A program made the translations under genes and the position numbers. A DNA stretch of 64,000 bases from positions 124,001-188,000 of the forward strand of contig JAGBBX010000011.1 of NCBI GenBank assembly GCA_017938245.1, in the 5' to 3' direction. The notes under the pieces are model-generated. The model did not search any database and was not told where the DNA came from. It worked only from the letters and a program-made list of their open reading frames with translations. Position 1 is the first letter of the stretch; every line of letters starts with the position of its first letter. This DNA is from Bacteroidaceae bacterium. Its GTDB lineage: Bacteria > Bacteroidota > Bacteroidia > Bacteroidales > Bacteroidaceae. Positions 9,110 through 18,702 of this stretch are shown in pieces.

Positions 9110-12100
9110 TTACATTACAAGAATCTTTTTGCCATTTACAATGTAGATTCCCTTCTCGGGATTCTCTACCTTGCGGCCTTGCAGGTCGTAGATGCCGCTG
9201 TGGGTCTTGCTATCGGTTACGCTCTCGATACCAGTGTCATTGCCGCCACCAAGAAGCGAGTAGGCGCCATCGGTAATTGTCTCAATAGTGTAATTTTTGT
9301 ACTGTATTGTGTAGTCGGCTCCGTAGGTGCTCTCTTCGTACAGGAATGCTATTGTGCCGTCGGCCTGCACGCACATAGTAGAGTAGGCCGAGGGAAGGTA
9401 CGACGCCTGGTGACGTCCGTCCCAGTCCTTTGCAAAGTTGGCGGGCGTGTTGTAGTCCTCCTCACTTGCAAGCTCTTTGTAGTAGATTCCTACGTTGTTA
9501 CGTCCGCTGCCGAAAGGTACCGACTGCAGTGCTATCCACATCTCGGCATTGTCTTCGTTGCGAACAACGGGGAGGATAAGTATCTCGCCGTTGGTTGAGT
9601 TGCCTACTGCTACAACACCGTTTACGTTACTGTTGGATGTTGCCTGTGTGCCCCAAGAGCCTTGAGCCTTCTGTGCATCGGTGAATGTGAAGATGTTATA
9701 ATGGCGGCCGCCTGTGGTGCGGCTGCTGAGGATGATATTGCCGTTGGGAAGCTCTTCGACCTTTGGCTCGTCGGCGCCTGTGCAGTGTCCGCGGCTTGTT
9801 GTGCCAAGAACTTTCCAACTGCCGCCAAAATCGTCGCTGTAAAGAACAAAGTTGATGTAGTTGGCGCTGCGGTCTTTTGCGAGCACTGCGCAGTAGAGGC
9901 GATAGTAATCATTTACTTTTACGTAGCGGCTTTGGTGTATCTTACCCGAACCGATGAACATTGCCATCACGGGACCTATCGGGCTATTGTCGAACTGCGA
10001 GTAGATGCTCTCGGCAATATCCTCGGGCTCTGTCCAGTTGGCACCGTTATCGTCGCTGTAGAAACGTGCAATATTCTGGTGGTTGTTACGGCTGCCTGCC
10101 TGGAACGATACGTTACCGGCGCAGCTGAGTACAAGCACGCGGTCGCTCTCGCGGTCGGCAACGATACAGGGGTCGCCGAATCCAACGTGCATAAAGTCGG
10201 GCGAGCTTGCACCCTTGCCCTCGACGATAGCGAATTTTTCGTTCCACGTTGCACCATTGTCGTTGCTGATACGCGCGTGTAGGTCGATGCGGCCTTTGTT
10301 CACCACGCCAATATCGGCACCGCTGTGACGGTAGTCGGCAACAGCAATTAGGTCGCCGTTCTTTGCCAATGCTATTGCGGGAATGCGGTAGGGGATTGCT
10401 CCCTTCTTGGTTGTGAATATCTCCTGTGATGGCTCAACGGGGAGTGAACTGCGTATTATTGTTGCGTAGAAATTGCTTGTGTTGGCAAACATATTGCTTG
10501 TTGCCGATACGGTGAACGATAGTACCTGCTCCTCGACACCTGTTATTGCTACGCTCTTCGTTGTAGCAGAGTTTGCTGTGACGCTTTCGCCACCTGTGGG
10601 GGTAACGCTGACCTCTGTCGCTCCCGAGCTGACAAAGTCGAAGCGGTAGCCTGCGATTGAATAACCCTCCTCGGCGCTGATGTTGTATGTCGCGGTGTGC
10701 ACACCATTTACAGCTGCTCCTGCAAGGCAGGTAAAGAGCTGAATATCGCCATTGTCGTTGTAGGCTGCCATATTATTGCGTCCCTGGCTCTCGATAAGGC
10801 TTATTTTGGGTGCCTGTGTCGATTGCCACACCGATGCCCAAGTGCCGGCTTGGTTAGATGCTGTCCAGCTACCGGTGAGAGTGTTTATAGGATATTCGGC
10901 TTGTGCAAACTGTATGTTAAGGGTAGAGCCTGCGTCGGCACCGCCATTCCAGAATGCGAGTTTGTTATCGCGGTTGTTTACCTTGTTGTTGCGATAGCCT
11001 TTCTCGTACATATAGTAATATGTGTCGCCATCGCCCAAGTCGCTCGATGTCTGAAATATCCAAAGGTCGGTGTAACCGTTGGGAACGGCTTTTGCGTCTA
11101 CAAGAATGGGGTAGGCTGTGCTGCCTGTGTTGCCCGACATTGTTGTGGGTGCTGCAAGAACCTTTGTGGCGCCTGCCTGCTTGTTGTAGAGACGGTATCC
11201 GTTGGTGTTGTCGCCTGTGAATGCCCACAACTGTGCGTCGTCGGTAGCGCTCGATATTACATCGTCAAGTGCAATGTGGTTGCTTGTGCCGTTGTTGTCA
11301 ATTACATAGCCGTTGGCTCCTATCTGAAGAGTGTACCATATTGTACCTTGTGCAAACTTGTTGTCGCTTATGGTGGTGCTGCTGAAGAGCTCTTCAACTA
11401 CTCCCTCCTGCTTGTCGGTTACTTCGAGTGTGACATCGACTATTGAGCCTCGGTTGTTGTCGAGACGGTTGCCTGCATCGGTGCATCCTGCGGGGTCGAT
11501 GCTGTTCCAGTCTATTTTGAAACGCATACGGTATTTACCTTTCTTCTCGGGTGCCTTGAACGAGGGTAGTACTACGGTATTGTTGCCGTTGTTCTCGCCC
11601 GCGCTGTTGCGCCACTGGCCGCCTCCATTGGGGTTGGCATTGTAGGCCGAGTAGCTCACGAGGTCGTCGGTGGGGGTATATCCGTCGGCACCTATGCCTG
11701 CTGTGAATCCGTTTGCATCTTTATCGATATATACGTAGGCGTGCATCCACACTGCGCCGTATCCTGCTGTGGGGAAAACTTCGTCGCCGGCACCAACCTT
11801 TAGTGTCACACTCTGTGTGGCATCGACATATAGCTGTATAAGTTCACTGTTACTTAGCTTGTATTCGCTTGCTCCGTACGAAGGACTCTCTACCTTAATA
11901 AAGTTCAAAGGGCGGTCACCGCCCTTTGTTCCTGTATAGTTTGGTGTGTAATCGATAGCGCTTATGTCGCCATCGCCACCCTCGGTACCGATAAGTTCAA
12001 TGCTATATTTGCAACCAGCATCTGTGGTGTTTGTGCCACTGCCCCAGTTAAATAGCTTGTAGCTTTGCCCCGACGTCGTCTGGTTGAACTGTGTCGTTCC

Positions 12101-14677
12101 GCTTACAATAATGAAATAGCCGGGAGAATCGGCTGGCTTTAGCGTCCACCCTTTTGTGGGTGCTGATGCCTGCGTACGCAGTGCTGTGTTATTGCTGCTC
12201 GATGGTGATATGTACGATGCATCGCTGTAGTTTACGATGTTGTATGTACCGTCGCCACGCTCAACAAATTTCCATTTCGATGCGTTGGTAACACTCTTTT
12301 CGCCGTACATATCGTTGCCGGCACCCTTTGAGGTGGCATAGCGGTTCTCGCGCAGTGGTGTGCATAGTGTGTAGTAATAGCTTGTCTTGCTATTGCTGCT
12401 CATTGGTTGGTTAAGCGCTGTGGTGGGGTAGTAGGCTTTAAAGGCATCGAGGGCATCGTTCAGCTCCTCAGCCTGCTTGTTGCGCTCTTCGGCGCTTAGC
12501 TCCTGCTCCAATGTTGCTTCAATCTTTGCAATAACCTCGTTAAGAGCCGATGCTGTCTCGGGGCTGTAGTATCCGGGCTTCTCGCCTGTTACACTTGCAA
12601 TGAATTTCTTTACTTCGCTTATGCCGGCTGCAATCTGCTCGGATGCCTCGTCTTTGCATTTGTTGGGCGAGTAGATGAGTCCGTCAACGGCATTCTTGCC
12701 GTCGAGGTCGGTGAGCACGAATGTGAACATCCATTTGTTAAGGCGTACTCCGTTTGCTGCTACGTAGGGGAGCTTGATGAATACCTTGTTCCATCCTGCT
12801 TTGAGTGATACCTCTACAGGCTTACGCGCTGTGAAGTTCTCGTTCAACAGGTCGACCTCGTTGTTGATGCTCTTGCCTGTGTTGTCCCAGGTGGGGGGGA
12901 GAATCTCCTCGTCGTTGAGCCAGATGCGTGAACCCTTGCGATCCCATTTGCCCTTCTCGGGGGCTGTATCTTTCTCGCTGCGGCCGTAGTTCTGGAACTC
13001 AATCTGTGCTCCTACTGTCTGTGCTGTCTCGCTATAAACGTATGTCCACGCGTATGCTGTTGTGTTCAGTTGGGGATTGCTGAAGTATGTTGGGATAATA
13101 GAACCCCAGGTGTGACGCAGATAAATTCCGGCACCTGTTGCCATACCTGTAGAGTAGGTCACGCCATCTACTGTGTAGCTCTCTTTCAGGCCCTCGGTCT
13201 CGGGAGCAAACTGTGCATTCATATCACCACCGTTGGGGAATGCGTCGGTAATTCTCCAACGTACGTTGGTCTGCTTTACGTAGGGGATGGGCTCATTCTT
13301 CAATGAGTTGGCCTTGTGGAAGAGGAAACGGCGCTCCCAATCGGCAAATTCGTTGTATTCGTCGCCGCTGTTGGGGAGTGTTGTTCCGCCAACCTCGATA
13401 TACTGCTTGCCACCGCCAATCCAAGCGCGCTCGGCACTTGCGATTACGTTGGCATACATATTATTCTGCTTGATGATATCCTCTTCGGTGGGTGTCTTGC
13501 GGTCGTTCCAATAGGCCGAGATTGTTCCGGCTACGTTCTTGTTACCCTGCTGTTCGTAGTAGATGTTGCTGCGGTAGATACCTACAACGTCGGCAAATAC
13601 GTCGAAGTGGTTGGTGTAGTTGTAGCGGCAGTCGATGTTTGCTTTGCCATCTATCTGACGGCCTGCGGTACTCCACATCTGTGTCATATCGGCGCCTGTG
13701 CTGCCTACATTCACTCCCGAAATAGGGTTCCAAACAACTACTTTCTTGCCTTTATTGTGCAGGTGGTCTATCATAATACCCAAGAAATTGGGGTAGGTGA
13801 TACCTTTCTCGTCGGCACCGATGTGAATATAGGGTGCGTCGGGGAAGAGGGCGGCAACCTCGTCAAGGACTACCTTAAGAACCTCGACTCCCTTGTCGGT
13901 CTGCATATCAAATCCCATTGCACGTACAAAAGCCTCGCTGTGTCCGGGCATATCAATCTCGGGGATAATTGTTATTCCGTGCTCTTTGGCGTATGCAGCA
14001 ACCTCCTTACACTCGTCCTGTGTGTAGAATTTTCCGGGGAAACGGGTCATCGATGCGCTGCTTGTGAGCTTGGGATAGGCATTAATTTGCAAGCGCCAAG
14101 CCTGATTCTCGGTAAAGTGCCAGTGGAAGCAGTTTACTTTGAAACGCGAGAGCAATTCAATGTGTTTCTTAAGCTCGGGAACACTGATGAATGAGCGACC
14201 AACGTCGTGCATATATCCGCGCAGTTTGAATGCCGCCCAATCTTTGATGTTAACTGCTTCTATTGCTGCTGTTCCCTCGTAACCCTCGGCAAGCTGTGTC
14301 AGTGTCTGTGCGGCACGCACCACACCAATGGGTTTTACTGCGGTAATGTTAATCTCGTTCTCGGTGACTGCGATAGTGTAAGCCTCGTTATCGAAACCGT
14401 CGAGCTCGTAGTCGTAGGTACCGCTGATGCTTGGTACAATGGTTACTTTAACCTGTGTGCCACCCTCGCCGATGGTGCAGTCGTTTGCGGTAAAAAACTT
14501 GGTAAGTGCTGTGCAGTTGGTGGGGTCGGTAATGGTTACCTTGCGTCCCAATGCAAATGTGTTACCTCCTGTCTCGGTAATCTGTTGTGGCTTGGGTAGC
14601 AGATGCGTTACCTTTGCCGCTGTCGGGATTACTGCCAATAGCAGTAGCGCCGACATAAGGATAAGAGTTTTTTTCAT
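9110..14677 (-). CDS. Secreted GH20 beta-hexosaminidase / GH33 sialidase fusion (native arm)
   Basis: The 1,855-residue fusion enzyme in the arm continuous with the rest of the chromosome. Start is ATG at 14677, with a Lys-Lys plus hydrophobic signal peptide cut near residue 21. The order is GH20 domain 2, GH20 barrel (catalytic Asp289-Glu290), beta-sandwich, FIVAR-like helices, two ricin-like/GEVED-like carbohydrate-binding regions, GH33 propeller with YRIP and three Asp boxes, then a C-terminal anchoring or secretion tail. GH20 enzymes release terminal beta-GlcNAc/GalNAc; GH33 enzymes release sialic acid. Combining both on one exported chain suits sialylated mucin or ganglioside-type glycans; the substrate is inferred. 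It lies 40 bases after rnhB with no SusC/SusD gene nearby. The true downstream neighbour is hidden by the fold-back. Confidence 0.92.
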   Translation of the reverse strand: MKKTLILMSALLLLAVIPTAAKVTHLLPKPQQITETGGNTFALGRKVTITDPTNCTALTKFFTANDCTIGEGGTQVKVTIVPSISGTYDYELDGFDNEAYTIAVTENEINITAVKPIGVVRAAQTLTQLAEGYEGTAAIEAVNIKDWAAFKLRGYMHDVGRSFISVPELKKHIELLSRFKVNCFHWHFTENQAWRLQINAYPKLTSSASMTRFPGKFYTQDECKEVAAYAKEHGITIIPEIDMPGHSEAFVRAMGFDMQTDKGVEVLKVVLDEVAALFPDAPYIHIGADEKGITYPNFLGIMIDHLHNKGKKVVVWNPISGVNVGSTGADMTQMWSTAGRQIDGKANIDCRYNYTNHFDVFADVVGIYRSNIYYEQQGNKNVAGTISAYWNDRKTPTEEDIIKQNNMYANVIASAERAWIGGGKQYIEVGGTTLPNSGDEYNEFADWERRFLFHKANSLKNEPIPYVKQTNVRWRITDAFPNGGDMNAQFAPETEGLKESYTVDGVTYSTGMATGAGIYLRHTWGSIIPTYFSNPQLNTTAYAWTYVYSETAQTVGAQIEFQNYGRSEKDTAPEKGKWDRKGSRIWLNDEEILPPTWDNTGKSINNEVDLLNENFTARKPVEVSLKAGWNKVFIKLPYVAANGVRLNKWMFTFVLTDLDGKNAVDGLIYSPNKCKDEASEQIAAGISEVKKFIASVTGEKPGYYSPETASALNEVIAKIEATLEQELSAEERNKQAEELNDALDAFKAYYPTTALNQPMSSNSKTSYYYTLCTPLRENRYATSKGAGNDMYGEKSVTNASKWKFVERGDGTYNIVNYSDASYISPSSSNNTALRTQASAPTKGWTLKPADSPGYFIIVSGTTQFNQTTSGQSYKLFNWGSGTNTTDAGCKYSIELIGTEGGDGDISAIDYTPNYTGTKGGDRPLNFIKVESPSYGASEYKLSNSELIQLYVDATQSVTLKVGAGDEVFPTAGYGAVWMHAYVYIDKDANGFTAGIGADGYTPTDDLVSYSAYNANPNGGGQWRNSAGENNGNNTVVLPSFKAPEKKGKYRMRFKIDWNSIDPAGCTDAGNRLDNNRGSIVDVTLEVTDKQEGVVEELFSSTTISDNKFAQGTIWYTLQIGANGYVIDNNGTSNHIALDDVISSATDDAQLWAFTGDNTNGYRLYNKQAGATKVLAAPTTMSGNTGSTAYPILVDAKAVPNGYTDLWIFQTSSDLGDGDTYYYMYEKGYRNNKVNNRDNKLAFWNGGADAGSTLNIQFAQAEYPINTLTGSWTASNQAGTWASVWQSTQAPKISLIESQGRNNMAAYNDNGDIQLFTCLAGAAVNGVHTATYNISAEEGYSIAGYRFDFVSSGATEVSVTPTGGESVTANSATTKSVAITGVEEQVLSFTVSATSNMFANTSNFYATIIRSSLPVEPSQEIFTTKKGAIPYRIPAIALAKNGDLIAVADYRHSGADIGVVNKGRIDLHARISNDNGATWNEKFAIVEGKGASSPDFMHVGFGDPCIVADRESDRVLVLSCAGNVSFQAGSRNNHQNIARFYSDDNGANWTEPEDIAESIYSQFDNSPIGPVMAMFIGSGKIHQSRYVKVNDYYRLYCAVLAKDRSANYINFVLYSDDFGGSWKVLGTTSRGHCTGADEPKVEELPNGNIILSSRTTGGRHYNIFTFTDAQKAQGSWGTQATSNSNVNGVVAVGNSTNGEILILPVVRNEDNAEMWIALQSVPFGSGRNNVGIYYKELASEEDYNTPANFAKDWDGRHQASYLPSAYSTMCVQADGTIAFLYEESTYGADYTIQYKNYTIETITDGAYSLLGGGNDTGIESVTDSKTHSGIYDLQGRKVENPEKGIYIVNGKKILVM

Positions 14678-14717
14678 TTGATGTGTTTATTGTGGTTAGT
14701 ATTTTATCGGTCTGCTG

Positions 14718-15332
14718 TCACTCGCCAAAATCGAATGATAGTTGTCGGGGCTCTTCGCCAAGAAGGTTGAAACTCATTCTGTGATAGGGTGTGGGCCCGT
14801 ACTCTCTTATCGCGGCGCGATGCTTGGATGTGGGGTAGCCTTTGTTGCTGCTCCAATCGTACTGCGGATACTCCTCGGCAAGGCGCTGCATATAGTCGTC
14901 GCGATAGGTCTTTGCAAGAATAGAGGCGGCGGCAATGCTCATATAGGTGGCATCGCCCTTTACCACTGTGGTGTGTGTTATCCCGGGGTAGGGGTTGAAT
15001 TTATTGCCGTCGATGAGCAGGTGTTTCGGACGCACTTTCAGCTGTTCTACGGCGCGGTGCATTGCAAGGATTGATGCTCGCAGAATGTTTATGCGGTCAA
15101 TCTCCTTTGCTGTTACAATGCCGACAGCCCACGCGGTGGCTTCGCGCTCTATAATCTCGCGCAGATGGTAACGCTGCGACTCACTCAGTTGCTTCGAGTC
15201 GTTCAGCAACTCATTGTCGAACCCTTCGGGCAAGATTACTGCTGCTGCATAGACATCACCTGCGAGGCATCCGCGACCTGCTTCGTCGCATCCTGCTTCC
15301 ACTCTTCCCGCGAGCATATATGGTTTTAACAT
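14718..15332 (-). CDS. rnhB: Ribonuclease HII
   Basis: A 204-residue RNase HII that removes misincorporated ribonucleotides and RNA primers from DNA in the cytosol. Asp16-Glu17 in GCDEAGRG plus the Asp residues in LLIDGNK and KGDATY make up the metal site; the [10 protein letters not shown] signature follows. ATG at 15332 lies 24 bases downstream of the sufS stop on the same strand, so read-through from the suf operon is likely. This is the native-arm copy; the identical plus-strand copy is at 2811-3425. Confidence 0.94.
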   Translation of the reverse strand: MLKPYMLAGRVEAGCDEAGRGCLAGDVYAAAVILPEGFDNELLNDSKQLSESQRYHLREIIEREATAWAVGIVTAKEIDRINILRASILAMHRAVEQLKVRPKHLLIDGNKFNPYPGITHTTVVKGDATYMSIAAASILAKTYRDDYMQRLAEEYPQYDWSSNKGYPTSKHRAAIREYGPTPYHRMSFNLLGEEPRQLSFDFGE

Positions 15333-15356
15333 ATTCTATTCTTTTTTGGGGTGTTC

Positions 15357-16568
15357 TCAGGCAAACATTCGTGCCACTCGTTTAATGCCTTCGACAAGGG
15401 TGTCTACCTCCTCACGTGTGTTGTATAGAGCAAATGAGGCACGCACGGTTCCGGGGATTCCTAAATGGTCGATAAGGGGTTGTGCGCAGTGGTGTCCGGT
15501 GCGTATCGCTATTCCCAAGCGGTCGAGCAGGGTGCCGAGGTCGGCGGGGTGAATGTCGCCCACAAGAAACGACACTGCCGAGCCGTCGGGCTTTCCTATG
15601 ATGCGCATATTCTCTATCTCGGCAAATCGCTCGAGGGTATACTGTGTGAGCATACGCTCGTGACGTGCAATATTCTCTATCCCTATCTGTTGAACAAATT
15701 CAAGGGCTTTTCCCAGTGCTATTGCACCGACATAGTCGGGGGTACCTGCCTCGAACTTATAGGGTAGCTCGTTGTAGGTGGTCTTTTCGAAGCGTACGGT
15801 CTGTATCATCTCACCGCCACCGTGATAGGGTTGCATCTTCTCGAGCCACTCCTCTTTGCCATATAGCACTCCTATCCCTGTAGGGGCATATACCTTGTGT
15901 CCGCTGAATACAAAGAAATCGGCGTCTAAGGCCTGTACGTCGACCTTTGTGTGCGGGGTGCTCTGTGCACCGTCGATGAGTACAGGTACTCCGTTGCTGT
16001 GTGCAATGTCGATGCACTCTTTTACGGGGTTGGTGCATCCAAGCACATTAGAGACGTGAGTGAGGCTCACCAAGCGGGTACGCTCGTTAAAAAGGCCTCT
16101 GTAGGCTTCTACGTCGAGGGTTGCATCGGGGAGCAGTGGAATTACTCTTATCTCTATTCCTATGCGGTCGCGAAGCAGTTGCCAGGGGACAATATTACTA
16201 TGGTGCTCCATAGTGGATATTATCACTCTGTCGCCCTCTTTGAGGAAGCTGTTGCCGAATGATGATGCTACAAGGTTTATGCTCTCGGTGGTACCTCGCG
16301 TGAATATCACCTGTCGGCTGTGGGGGGCATTTATGAAATTCTGTACGGTGCGTCGTGCCTCCTCGAACTGCTCGGTAGCAACCTGTGATAGGTGGTGTAC
16401 GCCTCGGTGAACATTGGCATTTATGGTGCAGTAGGCCTCGCTTATTGCGTCGATGACGCAGCGAGGCTTCTGTGTGGTTGCGGCATTGTCTAAGTAGACA
16501 AGGGGTTTACCATATACCTGTGTGGAGAGTATGGGAAACTGCTCGCGTATTTCGTTGGGGTTAAACAT
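15357..16568 (-). CDS. sufS: SufS, cysteine desulfurase
   Basis: A 403-residue class V aminotransferase-fold enzyme that supplies sulfur for Fe-S assembly. PLP-binding Lys225 (SGHK) and persulfide Cys361 (TGHHCAQP) are both present, and the length is normal for SufS. It is the last gene of the suf set (sufB-C-D-S), 9 bases after sufD. In other bacteria SufS needs a SufE or SufU partner, and none is encoded beside it here. Native-arm copy; mirror at 1575-2786. Confidence 0.95.
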   Translation of the reverse strand: MFNPNEIREQFPILSTQVYGKPLVYLDNAATTQKPRCVIDAISEAYCTINANVHRGVHHLSQVATEQFEEARRTVQNFINAPHSRQVIFTRGTTESINLVASSFGNSFLKEGDRVIISTMEHHSNIVPWQLLRDRIGIEIRVIPLLPDATLDVEAYRGLFNERTRLVSLTHVSNVLGCTNPVKECIDIAHSNGVPVLIDGAQSTPHTKVDVQALDADFFVFSGHKVYAPTGIGVLYGKEEWLEKMQPYHGGGEMIQTVRFEKTTYNELPYKFEAGTPDYVGAIALGKALEFVQQIGIENIARHERMLTQYTLERFAEIENMRIIGKPDGSAVSFLVGDIHPADLGTLLDRLGIAIRTGHHCAQPLIDHLGIPGTVRASFALYNTREEVDTLVEGIKRVARMFA

Positions 16569-16577
16569 CTTACTCTT

Positions 16578-17921
16578 TTATTGCTTGCACAGTGCGCAGC
16601 CTTTGCAGCGGTTAAGTTCGCCGCGGAAACGCTTCTCGACAAGAAGATGCAGGCGGTCGCGCAGTGCTTCAATGGTTATATTGTCAATCACTTCGCCGGC
16701 AAAGGCAAACATAAGCAGGTGGCGCGCTTCGTCTTTGGGAATACCGCGCTGTTGCATATAGAAAAGTGCGTTTTCGTCGAGTTGTCCCACTGTTGAACCG
16801 TGACTGCACTTTACATCGTCGGCATAAATCTCGAGCTGTGGCTGTGCATACATACGTGCGCACTTTGTGAGACATAGGTTGCGGTTGGTCTGCTGCGAGG
16901 TGGTGTGCTGTGCGTTGGAACGTATGAGCATCTTACCTGCAAATACTCCGGTCGACTCCTCGTCGAGGATATATTTGTATAGCTCGCTACTGTTGCAGTG
17001 ACCAACTTTGTGGTCAACGAGTGTGTGGTTGTCGGTGTGCTGCTTTTTATCGCAAATGGCAAGACCGCCGAGGTGCGCCTCGGCACCGCTGCCTGCGAGT
17101 GTCACCTTTGTGTTGTTGCGTGTGAAACCGTTGGTGAGTGTTATATTACTGTGCGTAAAGGTGCTGTTGGCATCTTGCTCTACAAAAAGGTGGCTCAGAC
17201 GGCTGTTGTTGCCAGCAGTCTCCTCAATCTCTACAAGGTTGAGGCTTGCGCCGGGGTGCAGGAATATCTCGGTAACTTGTGTCGAGAGGGTAGCTTTCTC
17301 ATTCGATGAGTGGTCGCACACAAGCAGATTGGCTTTTGCATTCTCTTCGAGTATAATAAGCAGGCGTCGGTTGCTGAGCATCTCTATGTTCGAGCGTAGC
17401 AGTGTAACAAGCTGTATAGGCTCGGTGAGTTCGGTGTTGCGGGGTACGTAGAGCAACATTCCATCCTGAACAAAGGCGGTGTTAAACTGTGCTATGCTAT
17501 CGCCCTCTTTTGCCAATTTGTTGTAATATGGCTCAAGGAGGGTTCTATGGCTCTCGGCAAGTTTGTTTAGGCTGCCAAGAAGCACACCGTCGGGTAGGGT
17601 TCCTTTGCTATCGGAGGGCTCGCAGTAGCTGTCGTTGAGGATATACTCCTGACGTGTCCTTAGATTGGGTACGTCACAGCTGAAGAACTCGCCGGGATTG
17701 CCTTGCATCTCGACACGACCGAGGTTCATTCCATAGTCGGTGGCAAATAGTTTACCTACTGCTGTGTGGCGGTACTCTTCGTCGCTATCTTTGGGGAACC
17801 CGTTGCTCTTGAACAGCTCGAATGCCTTGCTGCGCTCTCTGTTCAGCAGTGGGGCGCAGGGTGCTTCAATGAGACGGCGGTTGCTGTCGAAAATATCGAT
17901 ATATTCTTTCTCGTTGCTCAT
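16578..17921 (-). CDS. sufD: SufD, Fe-S cluster scaffold subunit
   Basis: A 447-residue SufD, partner of SufB in the SufBC2D scaffold. The MSNEKEY start at 17921 was chosen over an upstream in-frame ATG at 17981, because the latter would overlap sufC by more than 50 bases. The N-terminal helical part (about residues 1-150) is followed by the beta-helix core common to SufB and SufD. The protein ends with RCKGCALCKQ, a three-cysteine tail whose role is unknown. Spacing is 7 bases after sufC and 9 before sufS. Mirror at 222-1565. Confidence 0.93.
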   Translation of the reverse strand: MSNEKEYIDIFDSNRRLIEAPCAPLLNRERSKAFELFKSNGFPKDSDEEYRHTAVGKLFATDYGMNLGRVEMQGNPGEFFSCDVPNLRTRQEYILNDSYCEPSDSKGTLPDGVLLGSLNKLAESHRTLLEPYYNKLAKEGDSIAQFNTAFVQDGMLLYVPRNTELTEPIQLVTLLRSNIEMLSNRRLLIILEENAKANLLVCDHSSNEKATLSTQVTEIFLHPGASLNLVEIEETAGNNSRLSHLFVEQDANSTFTHSNITLTNGFTRNNTKVTLAGSGAEAHLGGLAICDKKQHTDNHTLVDHKVGHCNSSELYKYILDEESTGVFAGKMLIRSNAQHTTSQQTNRNLCLTKCARMYAQPQLEIYADDVKCSHGSTVGQLDENALFYMQQRGIPKDEARHLLMFAFAGEVIDNITIEALRDRLHLLVEKRFRGELNRCKGCALCKQ

Positions 17922-17928
17922 TGTTCTC

Positions 17929-18684
17929 TTATTGGGGATTCTTAATCCAGTCGTATCCGCGCTCCTCGAGTTCAAGGGCAAGTTCGGGGCCTGCTGTCTT
18001 TACAATGCGTCCGTTATATAGTACGTGGACAATGTCGGGCTTTATGTAGTCGAGCAGTCGTTGATAGTGTGTGATGACAAGTGTCGATGTGTCGGGACGT
18101 TTCAGTTTGTTTACTCCCTCGGCTACTATACGCAGAGCGTCGATGTCGAGACCCGAGTCGGTCTCGTCGAGGATGCTCAGCGTTGGCTCAAGCATTGCCA
18201 TCTGGAATATTTCGTTGCGCTTTTTCTCGCCACCGCTGAAACCTTCGTTCACCGAGCGATTGGCAAGCTTGCTGTCGAGGTTGACAAGAGCGCGCTTCTC
18301 GCGCATCAACTTCAGGAAGTCGCCTGCGCTCATTGCGGGTTCGCCAAGCGCTTCGCGTTTGGCGTTGATGGCAGCGCGCATAAAATTGGTCATACTTACG
18401 CCCGAAATCTCTACGGGATATTGGAACGAGAGGAATATTCCTGCGTGGCTGCGCTCCTCGGGACTAAGTGCCAGAAGGTCTTGTCCCTTGTATATAACCT
18501 CGCCCTCGGTTACGGTGTATGCAGGGTGTCCTACAAGCACATTGCTGAGTGTGCTCTTTCCCGAACCGTTGGGACCCATTATGGCGTGTACCTCTCCGGG
18601 TTTTACGGTGAGATTTATTCCTTTAAGTATCTCTTTGCCATCTATCGTGGCGTGAAGATTTTTTATTTCTATAAGGTTTTCCAT
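17929..18684 (-). CDS. sufC: SufC, Fe-S assembly ATPase
   Basis: A 251-residue ABC-type ATPase of the cytosolic SufBC2D complex; ATP binding drives the SufB-SufD rearrangement during cluster building. Walker A is GPNGSGKST with Lys43, the signature is FSGGEKKR, and Walker B with its glutamate follows in SILDETDSGLD; all are intact. It lies 18 bases after sufB and 7 before sufD. The last 214 bases belong to the right palindrome arm and are repeated at 1-214; the first 542 are unique. This shows that the right arm is the native one. Confidence 0.96.
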   Translation of the reverse strand: MENLIEIKNLHATIDGKEILKGINLTVKPGEVHAIMGPNGSGKSTLSNVLVGHPAYTVTEGEVIYKGQDLLALSPEERSHAGIFLSFQYPVEISGVSMTNFMRAAINAKREALGEPAMSAGDFLKLMREKRALVNLDSKLANRSVNEGFSGGEKKRNEIFQMAMLEPTLSILDETDSGLDIDALRIVAEGVNKLKRPDTSTLVITHYQRLLDYIKPDIVHVLYNGRIVKTAGPELALELEERGYDWIKNPQ

Positions 18685-18702
18685 TTTCCTTTCCTGTTTT
18701 TA

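Larger units (their letters stand above)
1..18142. repeat. Perfect giant inverted repeat (two 9,071-bp arms, no spacer)
   Basis: Bases 1-9071 read as the reverse complement of 9072-18142. Every mirrored gene pair has coordinates summing to 18143 (3466/14677, 9033/9110, 2811/15332, 1575/16568), the encoded proteins are identical, and the outermost bases (1-34 against 18109-18142) match base for base. The symmetry point lies between 9071 and 9072. The left arm stops inside sufC only because the window ends, so the palindrome could extend beyond it. Perfect identity and a spacerless centre favour a fold-back artefact of amplification or assembly. A very recent real inverted duplication would look the same in sequence. 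Confidence 0.97.
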
